Below are positions 50,225 to 58,624 of a stretch of DNA of 64,000 nucleotides, one piece after another. The position numbers and the translations under genes were made by a program. The notes under the pieces are model-generated. The model was not told where the DNA came from. It ran no database searches and saw only the letters and a program-made list of their open reading frames with translations. Origin of the DNA: Luscinia megarhynchos (taxonomy: Eukaryota > Chordata > Aves > Passeriformes > Turdidae); NCBI GenBank assembly GCA_034336665.1, contig CM067585.1, forward strand, positions 2,909,731-2,973,730. The letters are read 5' to 3'. Within the stretch, counting starts at the first letter, position 1. Every line of letters starts with the position of its first letter.

Positions 50225-50641
50225 TGGGGCTACCTATAAACAGACAAAGTTAAGAGAATAAAAAGCTGTTGTATTTATTGAAGTGCCTTCAGGTACATTT
50301 AGGGCAGACAAAGCCCTCCTAGGGGCAATAGCCAAAATGGACAATGGGTCACAGGTTTTCACACTTTTATAAGTTTGTGTCATTTGCATATTGGGGGTTA
50401 ATCTTCCAATTACAGCTTCAGGTAATGAAGTCATTTACCCCAAGTTTGCTCCCCCAACTCACTTTTGTTTCCATCTCTCAGGGCCTGAGGCAGTGAGGCG
50501 TTCTTGATTCCCAGCCTGGAGACGAATTGTTGTGTCTGCCCAAAATGGGAAAGCTGCAGCTCACACTGGATATGGAGTTTAGAGTTATACACTAAAGAAT
50601 TGCAGGATTTTAAATATAAAAGCTAAAATCCTAAGGCATCA
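50225..50641 (-). mobile_element. LTR-like element, right copy of inverted pair
   Basis: On the minus strand this starts TGATGCCTTAGG and ends GGTAGCCCCA. It is about 417 bases long, diverged from the left copy by a rough visual estimate of a quarter of positions, and separated from it by 8 bases. It retains an AATAAA at about 50274-50279 (minus strand), as expected for an LTR R region. Confidence 0.65.
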
Positions 50642-51354
50642 GGGTGTCCAAACATGAAGATTCAAAGTTGAAAACATCCTTCACTGTCTCTGAGAAAATG
50701 TACCAGAACAGAAAGGTTTCACTGACTTTCCCTTCCATCTGCAAACTTGAATTCACACCAGAATCAAGTGGCAGCTACATTTCCCTGCAGCTTGTAAACT
50801 GTGCACATAACCACGGTGGCAATGTCCTTTTGTTCTCCACTGTATTATGAGTCTCAGTCTTACAGGGTCTGAAATGTTTGCACAGAAAAATGTGTCAGGA
50901 TAAAAGCAGTCTGGCAGGCTGCTTCTGTTGAAACACAATGGTGTCATGCACTTTCTTTCTCAGCTATTCATAGCATCACATTTTGTCATAGGGAGAGTTT
51001 CAGCACAGATGCTGAATTGTCTTAGTTTCTTTATCTCTGGTTTCTGCAACATGTTCTTGTAGTCTGTAAATTTTGCATTCCTGGTGTCCTGTTCTGATGT
51101 GCTCAGGCCAGCAGCAGGACTCAGCCAGAGCTGACTTACAAGATGAACCCTGGGCATTATGTGACTAACACAATCAGTGTTATTTAGCTAAAAAATCAGT
51201 GTTATGTAGCTAAAAATAGATGCCTGAGATGCTTATTCCAGCTGTTTAACACCAAACCTGCTGCTTTAGAAACTTTCACATAACCTTGTATAGTTATCTC
51301 CAAGAAAGGTATCATTTTAAGAAATTTTCCCAACTGACATGAATAGAGGCTTGT
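50642..51354. other. intergenic, no feature seen
   Basis: Ordinary AT-rich DNA. A short direct repeat AATCAGTGTTAT-TAGCTAAAAA occurs around 51171-51216. No gene is seen. Confidence 0.5.
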
Positions 51355-51660
51355 TTGTAAGATATTTTAGGGGAAACCCTCCCAGCCAAGCCCTGGCCCC
51401 TGCTGGCTGGGAAGTGTGCCATCAGATCCACAGGTGTTTCTTTGCCAAAAATATAAACAAGTCACTTTGACTTGTTGGTTTAGGCCTTTAAAAGCTGGAC
51501 CCAGTTTGGAGGCGAATTTGGAGACCTCACCTATGGGTGGACACACTGTGTAGGATTATCCCAATTGCTAGGAAGGATTCTCCAGGTCCTTGCTGCAAAA
51601 TGAGGCTCCCAGTAAAGTATTTAGATAATTGGTGGTGTATCTCCCTCAATCACTGTCTTG
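51355..51660 (+). mobile_element. LTR-like element
   Basis: The sequence has LTR order: TGTAAGATATTTTAGGGG near the start, a GCCTTTAAAAGCTGGACCC box (about 51485-51502), a TAAAGTATTT polyadenylation-like motif and a GGTGGTGTATCTCCCTC end region. This resembles avian ERVL LTRs. Boundaries are uncertain and no target duplication was found. Confidence 0.45.
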
Positions 51661-52735
51661 TCTCTCATGCACTAATGATTAGATGCATTACCTTGCTTAT
51701 TTTTGCTTGCTGCTAAAGCCAAGCATGTAGTTTTATTGAATGTATCATTTTACTTTTGTGTTGCCCTGATAGTCATAGTAAAATAAGACCACTCTTTCTA
51801 TTGGTGTTTGTGTCCTTTAAATAGCCCCTGGCACTTGGCAGAACAAGTTCTCAGGATCATTTCTCTCCCTCAGGTTTTGTTCGTTGAAGGATATCAAGGC
51901 TGGCTTAGCAAAACTTAACATTTCAGTAATTGTCCCAAACTGTTCTTACAATAGCAGTTTGTGAAAAAACTTTACTACATGCTGGCTAAAGTGAAAAATT
52001 ACACTGCTTATTATTAATTAAAATAATTAAATGAAAGTTAATGAACCCCATTAAGTAGAAAAATTAATTAGCAAAGTCCCATCATTTCCATCTCTAGGAG
52101 GAGTTTTGTAAGGTGCTGGTATGGTGTTGGAGATGCTAGGAAGAGCTTCAGCGCTGGTAAAGTGGATTTAGAGGGAACAGGGAAGGATTGATTTGGTGGT
52201 ATCAATTGACACAGTGGTGCTGGATGAGATTTGAGAGTGCTAAAGAGGAGCTGCAGCTGGCTAAAATGGTTTTGGGTGATGTTGGGAAGGTTTGAAGGTG
52301 GATTAGGGGAGCTGGGATGGTTTGGGCTGTGAGTGGGTGCAGTGAGAGGTTTGATGGTTCTGAAGGGATGCTCCCCTCACCAGTTCCTCTAGAGGAAAAC
52401 CTCAGCATTGGGAATACCTCTGGGAGTCACCCCAACTGGCTGATGGTTATCTCCCTCTTTCCCCTTGCATTTCTCACCCTTTCTCCCTCATGTTTCCTGC
52501 TATTTTCCCCTCACACTTCCCACCATTTATCCCCTTAATTTAAAACCTTAAGGAGGGTTTTTCAATTACTTAATCCTTAAAATAAGAGGAAAGGAGGTTT
52601 TCTCAATTTGAAGCCCTTTGTTCCTGAACCCTCTCCTTTTCCTGGGGTCACTGGGATGCACTGGAGAGGCACTGGGATGGACTGAGGAGAGACTGAGGGC
52701 ACTGAAAAAAAACAGACTCAGATTTCAGGAAAGGT
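51661..52735. other. intergenic DNA downstream of NFKBID
   Basis: The region is AT-rich to about 52080, then rich in short GGT/GGAG-type words. I see no gene. Confidence 0.5.
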
Positions 52736-52741
52736 TTTATT
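52736..52741 (-). terminator. NFKBID: NFKBID polyadenylation signal candidate
   Basis: This is AATAAA on the minus strand, about 320 bases past the conserved NFKBID stop codon. It is the first canonical hexamer after the stop, with cleavage expected near 52710-52720. Confidence 0.55.
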
Positions 52742-53061
52742 TCATTCCAGAATTCCCTCAATTTTGTAGGTTTCTCCTCTAATTTGGCATGCTCCACCCC
52801 AACTCCCCCAATTTGGAGGATAGGTTCCTCATTAGCAGCCCCCTTTAATGAGGCTGTGGGGGAGGGCTCTATGGGGGGCTAAAGGGCGACTGGACCCCTT
52901 GCGTGCTCCTCCCCCCACCAAACCAATGTGGTTCAGGCTCATTTCACAGAAATTTGGGGGCAATTTCATTGAAATCAGGAAAAATTAGCATGGAGGGGGG
53001 AAATCCCCCAATATGGGGGTGTCCCCCCATCTGATACCCGGAAGACCCCACCCCTCTGACG

Positions 53062-53121
53062 TCACTCGGCGGTGGGGGGCGGGCGATGGGACCCCCGGCG
53101 GCTCCTCAGGAGGAGGCGGAG
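53062..53121 (-). CDS. NFKBID: NFKBID coding exon 12
   Basis: In the conserved frame this encodes LRLLLRSRRGSHRPPPTAE and stop TGA (53064-53062), similar to mammalian LRQLLKRSRTAPP. The acceptor is TCCCCCACAG. In the frame implied by the literal exon 11 length, translation would instead run on to a stop near 52985 with an unrelated Pro-rich tail. Confidence 0.75.
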   Translation of the reverse strand, partial: LRLLLRSRRGSHRPPPTAE

Positions 53122-56100
53122 CTGTGGGGGAGGGAGGGTTCAGGGAGGTCCCCAAAACACGGGGTTCTGCCCCAGAGTTTGGGGATGTCACCCAAAGGTC
53201 CTGGGACGGGACCCCACAGTTTGGGGGGCTGTGAAAATGAGGGGGTGAAGCAGCAGGATTTTGGAGTGCAACAGCAGAACTTTTGGGCACAGCAGCAGGG
53301 ATTTGAGGCAAAACAGTGGGATTTTGGGGTTCTAGGAGCAATTCCGAGCATTTCCCCCCATCAGCAGGAAGTTTTGGGGTGCGTTGGGGTGCTGGGGATG
53401 GTGTTGGGTGTGAGGGTTTGATCTGGGGTCTCACCTGGTCTCCGGGGGGCCCCAGGGGGCAGCAGGCTCTGCGGCAGGTCGTGCTCCAGGTTGCGGGCGC
53501 TGGGGTCAGCGCCCCAGGCCAGCAGCAGCCTGACGAGGGGCTCCTGGCTGGGGGTCCCAGGCAGTGCTGCTGCCATGTGCAGGGGGGTGTTCCCGTGGGC
53601 CTGCGGGACGTCAGGGGGCTCAGGGTACCCACAAGTCACCGTCCAGCCCCCCTAGAGGCACCTCAGAGACCCCTGAGATCTGATACCCATACCTCCAGCC
53701 CCCCCAGACTCTCCACAGACACCCCAAAGCCCCCAGTGCCCTTTTGATCCCTCTGAACCTCCCAGAGCCCCTTCAAGCCCCACAGGCCACTAGAGGGACC
53801 CCGAAGAGCTCCACAGACCCCCTCCAATCAGCCCCCAGAGCCTCACAGAGCTCCCGCCAGCCCCAGCGGTCCCTCAGACCTTCATGTTGACGAGGCGGGG
53901 GGCCATGCCGGGCTGGCGCAGCAGCAGATGGGCCAGGGCCAGGTTGCCTCCCCGCACGGCCAGGTGCAGCGCTGTCAGGCTGCTTTTGGTGTCCTGGGGG
54001 CGAGACGGCGCTCAGGGCTGGCCCCAACCCCTACAACCTCCTCAGCCTCCCCAAAGGCACCCCAAAGACCCCAGTGCCCGGGAGCACAGCTCTGTCCAGC
54101 CCATGGGGACTCTGCACGGAGACACAGGGGTCTTTGGGGGCACAGGTGTTGTGGGGGTCTCACACCCCTCCCCAGTCCTTCCAAGGTACCCCAGTGCACC
54201 CCAACGATCAGGAGCTCAGGTCTGCCCAGCACACAGGGCCTTGGGGACACAGTCATCTTTGAGGGGAACAGAGGTCTGTGCAGGGAACCCAGGGAATCCC
54301 AGGGACCCCTGGAGAGTCGTGAGGTACCTGGGGGTCCTTGGGGGGTCTGTACCTGGCTGCTGCTGTCTGCCCCCATCTGCAGCAGCAGCTCAACACAGCG
54401 GAATCGGTCCTGGAGAGTGGGGGACCCTTCTCCAGAGCCCCCCTGCAGCGAGGCACTGTGGGCCAGCACGGCGCAATGCAGAGGGGTCTGGCCTGGGAGG
54501 GGAACCAAGAGGGATCAGGAAGGGCCCCTCCCCCAGACAGGGCCCCCTGGAGTTGGGAACTCTCCTAGGGATCCCCCTCAAAGTACAGACACACTCCCTG
54601 GGACCCTCCCACCATCAACCCAGGACCCCCAAACTGGAGATCCCCATCCCCCTGAAACAGTGATGCATCCACCAGGAATCCCACCAAGAGCTACCAAAAA
54701 ATGGGGATCTCCAGGGTCCGCTTCAAACCAGAGACCCCTAAGCCCCTTCTGTTCTGAGTACCCCTCAAGTGGGACTCTTCCAAGATACCCTGAAATAGGA
54801 GACTCATCAGATACCCCAAGTCAGGGACCACTGAGTCCTCCTCCCCCTCCAGTTAGGGACCCACTAACTGAATTCTCCCCAGTCCCACCCAAACAAGGAC
54901 TTCCCAAGAATCACCCCCACCCCAAAACCAGAGACCCACCCCAAGCCCCTCCACCACCCTTGTGCCCCACAAATTTGCTGACCCTCAAAATTTCTGGCCT
55001 CCACGTTGACAGGAACCCCTGAGGACATAAAGGCCTGGGAAGGCAAGGGGAAAGATTTGGGGTCCCCCTGGATACCAGGGACTCCCCCAGGCCAGTTCCC
55101 TGGTCTCCCAGGACAACTTTGTCCCTTCTGGACCCATTTTGGGTTCCCTTTTGGGAGGGTTTTGTGGTCCTCATGGGGGTCGGGGTGTTACCTGGAGGAT
55201 TTCGGGGTGCCCATAGGCTGCAGCCAGGTGCAGGGCAGTGCGGCCCCTGTGGTCAGCAGCATCAGGATTGGCCCCCAGGACAAGCAGGTCCCGCACAATG
55301 TCTGGGGCTGCAGCTGCTGCTGCCACCAGCAGTGGAGTCTGGGGGATAAAATGGAGGGTTCAGGGAGAAAATGAAGGGCGGGGGGGTGGGGGGCTTGAGT
55401 GACTCCTGGGGGGAGTTAGATGTCTAGGGGGTAAAGGGGGCCTCAGGGCTCTTGCAGGGGAAACAGAAAGGTCAGTGGGATTTGGGAGAGTCAGGGGTGG
55501 TTAGGGGGAACCAAGCACCCCCTAAGCCCTCAAATTACCACCCTGGTATTCTGTTACTGCTCTGCCCCCCTTATCATTCCCTCATTAATTATTTGTTATT
55601 AATGGACTCTTCATTAGTCCTTTATTGGCCTCTAATTACACAATCACTAATCACCCATTATTACCCCCCAGTATTAATTAGCCCTTTATCCTTCATCACT
55701 CACCATTATTAGGCTGCAACAGAACCCTGTGACTATTTATCCCAGAATTAACTACTCCACCCCCATTATTAATTACCCCCATAACCCCATATCCATTATT
55801 TTTTTTAACCCCATCACCCCCTTATTACCAATTAAGACTCACTCATTACCCCCATAACCTCTTCTTTACCCCCAATGCTCTCAACTTTCCCAACTTTCTT
55901 GCACTTCTAGCTTCCCCTGCCCCACCCCAAACAAAACTTGTTTAGGTGCTCCTGCACCTTGATCTCCTCCAGATGCCCCCTCAGGCCCCCCAGGTGTGTC
56001 GTCCCCCTCACCTTGCCTAGGTGCTCCCGCACCTCAAGTCCCCCCAGGTCCCGCAGAGCCTCGGCTGCAGCCCGGGCGAGGGCCCAGAGCCCCCCAGCAC

Positions 56101-58257
56101 AGAGCACGTGCAGCAGCCTGGGGGTACAGGGGGGTTAGAGGGGACCCCCTTGCCCCTCTACCTGCCCCCCACATTCCACCCAGAACACAGATCCCCCCAA
56201 AAGGACTTGTCACCCCATAGCCCCCCACCCAATGCCTCACAACTGCCCCTGAGGGCTTCCCAGCATTGCTCTTGCACCACTGCCTCCCATGGCCTCCACA
56301 TTTACTCTCCTATTTACCCCACACTGATCTGGCCTGCACTGACTCCATTCCATTGCCCCCCACTGAACACCACATTGACCTCCACTCACCCCACGGCACC
56401 CCTATGAGCTCCACTGACTGTCCTTCAGACTACTGACCCTCTAAAGTGACCCCCCATTTGCTCCACTTTAGCCCATGGACCCCCATGGACCCCTCGACCC
56501 CCGTACCCCCTATGACCCCCAGTACTCCCCAGTGCTCTCCCATGGCCCCCCCTGCTCACGTGTCCCCCTCCTCGTCCTGCCGCAGCAGCTCCTGTGGGTC
56601 TCGGCCCCCCAGTGCAGCGCGGGCGGCTGCAAGTTCCTGGGGTTCAGGATACGCCTCTGGGGTCTCCCTTCCCAGCAGGGGCGCCCCAAATTCTCCCCAC
56701 GGCACTGCGGGATTGGGCCAGGCAGGGCCAGGGATGGCAGCAGCCTTGGGAGGGGAGAAGTCAAGGTGGAGGGGAATTGATCCCAGTACTGCCCAGGGCT
56801 CCAGGTGTCCCCCAGATCCTGCTCCAATGACCACCCCCTCCGCTATTTTCTTCCACTTGCCCCCCCCCCAGCTGCCACCTCATTGCCCCGTCTACATCAT
56901 CTCCTCCCACTGCCCCCAATTGCTTCCTTCATTCCCTCCCTCAACCATCCCATTGCCTAACCATACCCCTCCCACTTGTCTACCCCCCTATTCCCTCCCA
57001 TTTCCCCTATTCCCTCCCTTTGCCTCCCATTTCCCCCCATTCCTACCCCACTGCCCTCTCATTTTCCCCCATTGACCCCCATTTACCACACTGCCCTCCT
57101 TTAACCTCCCAGTTCACGCTGCATTTCTCCCCCTTCTCCACTGTCCCCTCCAACCCCTCACCTGAAACCCGCTCAGACCGAGAGCCCTTCCCCCATGGGA
57201 CCCCCCCGCACTGCCGTGGGGGGACACCTGTGGGACAGCGCAGAGCTGGGGCGTCCCTGCAGCGCCGGGCCAGGGGGCACCTGAGGGAACAGCAGTGATG
57301 GGGGGGACATGGGGAGGTTTGGGGGGAGGGACATGGAGGGGAATTGGGGGACACAGGGAGGATTGAGGGGGGGACGTAGGGATTGAGGGGGGCCATGGAG
57401 AGGGTTTGCGGGGCACGGCTGATGTGGGGGGGTGGGGGTGGGATCTGGGGAATCCAGTCTGGGGGATCGGAGGTCACTCACCATCCGAGAGGCGCGGGGA
57501 GGGCAGAGCCAAAACCTGGGGGGGGCAGAGGGAGGGGGGTCAGCGAGGAGAGTGGGGGTGTCCCGGGAGAAGCTGTCACCTGGGAGCGGGGTCACCCACC
57601 GGCGATCTCGCCTCTTCCCTGCTCTTCTGCTGCCGGAGCTCCTTCAGCAGCTGCTTCACCGTCTGGGGCGGAGCGGCGCGGGGGGCACCTGGGGGTGCGC
57701 AAGGTGGGGCTCGGGGGATCACCGTGTCTCATCCAGACCCTCGGGGGTCCCCCTGAACTCCTGAGACCCCCCAAACCCCCTGCAGGGTCCCCCCAGCGAG
57801 GCAGGAATCCCTCTGTCGTGACGTCACGGGGATTCCTATGCGTCACCTCCCGCCCCCGCTGGCACCGCCCTCCTCCCCGGGGAACCCCGTCCTCCCCCGC
57901 GGGGAGAATCCAGCGGGGAGGCCCCGGGAATTCCCCCGCTCCTTGAATGCCAGTGTCCCCCCTCCTTCCCCCCAGGTCTCCTAAAGGGTCAGCAGACCCT
58001 TCTTGGCTCTCTTAAAGGGCCAGTGTCCCCTAAAAGCGAGACTTAAAGGGCCAGTGTCTCCTTAAAGTATCTCCTAAAGGGCTAGCGTCCCTTAAAAGGG
58101 AGTCTTGAAAGGTCAGCGCTCCCTCCCAGGTGTTTTAAAGGGCCAGCAGCCTGTCCCAGAGCTCTTAAATGCCAGCGTCCCCTAAAAGCGGGTCTTAAGG
58201 GGCCCACGACACTGCCTCCCCGTGCCCCACATCCCCCCTACCTCTCTGGGGCCGCAT
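53062..58257 (-). CDS. NFKBID: NFKBID, atypical nuclear IkappaB (complete gene, 12 exons)
   Basis: The CDS joins 58257-58242, 57688-57600, 57515-57482, 57280-57162, 56744-56560, 56117-56012, 55338-55192, 55034-54983, 54492-54353, 53993-53880, 53600-53435 and 53121-53062. All introns are GT-AG. Phases agree throughout except for one extra base in the G6 run at 53444-53449. The protein has about 408 residues. Residues 1-147 form an N-terminal region with a VKQLL motif, and the ankyrin-repeat domain follows from DEEGDTLLH to the last exon. IkappaB-delta/IkBNS binds NF-kappaB p50 in the nucleus and tunes induced genes in lymphocytes and macrophages. Diagnostic matches to the mammalian protein are QDEEGDT, VREHLGKTPLLVAAAA, VELLLQMGA, VNMKAHGNTPLHMAAALP and LLAWGADP-RNLE. 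Its location beside RLF is unexpected. Confidence 0.93.
53122..53434 (-). other. NFKBID: NFKBID intron 11
   Basis: This intron is filled with degenerate repeats on the plus strand of the form CAGCAG-(A)TTTTGGGGT (about 53250-53340). There is no coding similarity. Confidence 0.75.
53435..53600 (-). CDS. NFKBID: NFKBID coding exon 11 (last full ankyrin repeat, apparent extra base)
   Basis: This 166-base exon encodes AHGNTPLHMAAALPGTPSQ through ARNLEHDLPQSLLPPG. As written it ends in phase 1, which forces the last exon into a non-conserved frame. With one base fewer in the six-G run at 53444-53449 it ends in phase 0, and the last exon then reads like the mammalian C-terminus. The donor is GTGAGA. 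Confidence 0.9.
53880..53993 (-). CDS. NFKBID: NFKBID coding exon 10 (ankyrin repeat)
   Basis: This 114-base exon encodes DTKSSLTALHLAVRGGNLAL through APRLVNMK, equivalent to mammalian KTILHLAVQAANP...FVNMK. The donor GTCTGA is weak. Confidence 0.92.
54353..54492 (-). CDS. NFKBID: NFKBID coding exon 9 (ankyrin repeat with insertion)
   Basis: This 140-base exon encodes a split Gly, then QTPLHCAVLAHSASLQGGSG through CVELLLQMGADSSSQ. The loop inserted between helices is also found in mammalian NFKBID at this place, where it differs in sequence. The acceptor is CCCCTCCCAG and the donor is GTACAG. Confidence 0.92.
54493..54982 (-). other. NFKBID: NFKBID intron 8
   Basis: This is C-rich low-complexity DNA with degenerate repeats such as GGGACCCCC-AAACT-GAGA. 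Long plus-strand frames across it are by-products of composition. The shorter gaps between other late exons have the same character. Confidence 0.7.
54983..55034 (-). CDS. NFKBID: NFKBID coding exon 8
   Basis: This 52-base exon encodes AFMSSGVPVNVEARNFE plus one base, matching mammalian FKSGIQVDLEARDFEG. The acceptor is GCCTTCCCAG and the donor is GTCAGC. Confidence 0.9.
55192..55338 (-). CDS. NFKBID: NFKBID coding exon 7 (ankyrin repeats 2-3)
   Basis: This 147-base exon encodes TPLLVAAAAAAPDIVRDLL through GRTALHLAAAYGHPEILQ, two ankyrin units with the TPLLVAA and TALHLAA signatures. The acceptor is TTATCCCCCAG and the donor is GTAACA. Confidence 0.93.
55339..56011 (-). other. NFKBID: NFKBID intron 6
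   Basis: Positions 55540-55870 are a degenerate repeat of ATTAATTA and ATTACCCCC words on the plus strand, unlike the surrounding DNA. No coding content. Confidence 0.75.
56012..56117 (-). CDS. NFKBID: NFKBID coding exon 6 (ankyrin repeat 1)
   Basis: This 106-base exon completes Thr and encodes LLHVLCAGGLWALARAAAEA through LEVREHLGK. Mammalian NFKBID has LLHLFAARGLRWAAYAAAE and DIREHKGK at the same place. The donor is GTGAGG. Confidence 0.92.
56118..56559 (-). other. NFKBID: NFKBID intron 5
   Basis: Degenerate plus-strand repeats of CCACTGACC and CCATGGACCCC dominate 56330-56550. No coding content. Confidence 0.75.
56560..56744 (-). CDS. NFKBID: NFKBID coding exon 5
   Basis: This 185-base exon encodes AAAIPGPAWPNPAVPW through EPQELAAARAAL and ELLRQDEEGD plus AC of a Thr codon. 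The end matches mammalian QQLLAQDEEGDT, the entry to the ankyrin domain. The acceptor tract CTTCTCCCCTCCCAAG is good and the donor is GTGAGC. Confidence 0.85.
56745..57161 (-). other. NFKBID: NFKBID intron 4
   Basis: Positions 56840-57110 carry degenerate CCCATTGCCC and CCCTCCCATTTCC repeats (C-rich on plus, G-rich on the transcribed product). Confidence 0.75.
57162..57280 (-). CDS. NFKBID: NFKBID coding exon 4
   Basis: This 119-base exon encodes a split Gly, then APWPGAAGTPQLCAVPQ and on to LGLSGFQ. The acceptor is TTCCCTCAG and the donor is GTGAGG. An internal GTGTCC after CAG could be a shorter alternative donor. It is low-complexity, as expected for the disordered N-terminus. Confidence 0.6.
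57290..57440 (+). repeat. G-rich tract in NFKBID intron 3
   Basis: Many runs of 3-8 G on the plus strand (GGGGGGGGACATGGGGAGG and similar) are closely spaced. The pattern is permissive for G-quadruplex formation on the plus strand. Confidence 0.8.
57482..57515 (-). CDS. NFKBID: NFKBID coding exon 3
   Basis: This 34-base exon encodes VLALPSPRLSD plus one base. The acceptor is TGCCCCCCCCAG and the donor is GTGAGTG. It is supported by matching phases on both sides, while sequence conservation is weak. Confidence 0.6.
57600..57688 (-). CDS. NFKBID: NFKBID coding exon 2 (VKQLL motif)
   Basis: This 89-base exon encodes a Gly completed across the splice, then APRAAPPQTVKQLLKELRQQ and KSREEARSP. 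The acceptor is GCACCCCCAG and the donor is GTGGGT. The TVKQLL basic helix resembles the short OCA-type motif (VK-LL-basic) found in POU2AF1 and IkappaB-zeta. Confidence 0.75.
57819..57837. promoter_or_regulatory. NFKBID: CRE palindrome next to kappaB-like site
   Basis: A perfect TGACGTCA (57819-57826) is followed after one base by GGGGATTCCT (57828-57837), which fits a kappaB site except for the last base. Confidence 0.65.
57926..57935. promoter_or_regulatory. NFKBID: palindromic kappaB site GGGAATTCCC
   Basis: This is an exact match to the consensus GGGRNWYYCC and is self-complementary. It lies in intron 1, about 320 bases downstream of the start codon. NFKBID is an NF-kappaB-inducible gene in mammals, so a feedback role is plausible but inferred. 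Confidence 0.7.
57942..58200. repeat. intron 1 minisatellite (TTAAAGGGCCAGTGTCCC type)
   Basis: About seven to nine degenerate copies are built from TTAAAGGGCCAG, GTGTCCCC and TAAAAGCG words, with variable 20-40 base spacing. Confidence 0.85.
58242..58257 (-). CDS. NFKBID: NFKBID coding exon 1
   Basis: This small coding part encodes MRPQR plus one base, before GTAGGG. It was chosen because its phase (1) fits exon 2 exactly and because it lies at the edge of the CpG island. The ATG has G at -3. It is too short to be proven by similarity alone. Confidence 0.65.
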
Positions 58258-58500
58258 CCCGCGGGATCCGGGGCCAAATGGGGCCGGGGCGGCGCGGGGG
58301 CCGTTTTTGGAGGGATTGGGCGAGGAAGCCCCGCCCCGGAGGGAAATGCCATCAAAACGCCAACGCTGTCACTGTAGCGACGGGTGACAAGGGAGGGCGG
58401 AGCTTCGGAGGGGTCCGTGGGACCCGATAGATGGGGAAAGGGTCGGGGTCACCCGGGGGCCGGGGTCCTCTGAGAGCTGTCGGGAAGGGTCTCGGGTCCT
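58258..58500 (-). promoter_or_regulatory. NFKBID: NFKBID promoter region (CpG-rich)
   Basis: CpG-rich DNA immediately upstream of the start codon. It has a GC box (CCCCGCCCC, 58330-58337 area) and a near-kappaB sequence GGGAAATGCC at 58341-58350. No TATA box is seen. Confidence 0.55.
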
Positions 58501-58624
58501 TGGTTGTTCCCTTGGGACGTCATCAGCACCGATCTGGGGCGACAATCCAGTGTCCCTCCCATCCCCCCATCATTTTGTGTGGGTCTTTGCCCGTATTTGG
58601 GGGTCTCTGTCTCCCCAACCCCAG

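Larger units (their letters stand above)
57689..58241 (-). other. NFKBID: NFKBID intron 1
   Basis: The 3' part holds a CRE and kappaB sites (57819-57935). The 5' part is a minisatellite (57942-58200). The first intron is part of the CpG island and probably of the control region. Confidence 0.7.

Noticed and set aside
53013..53632. Minus-strand frame of 215 codons with a Pro-rich tail as the true NFKBID C-terminus
   Set aside because: The conserved LRLLLRSR frame in the last exon matches mammals and needs only a one-base change in a homopolymer. The Pro-rich tail has no counterpart.
53884..55022. Plus-strand frames of 259 and 364 codons opposite NFKBID
   Set aside because: They run across NFKBID exons and introns in GC-rich DNA and have no similarity. 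The minus strand has conserved ankyrin exons with splice sites.
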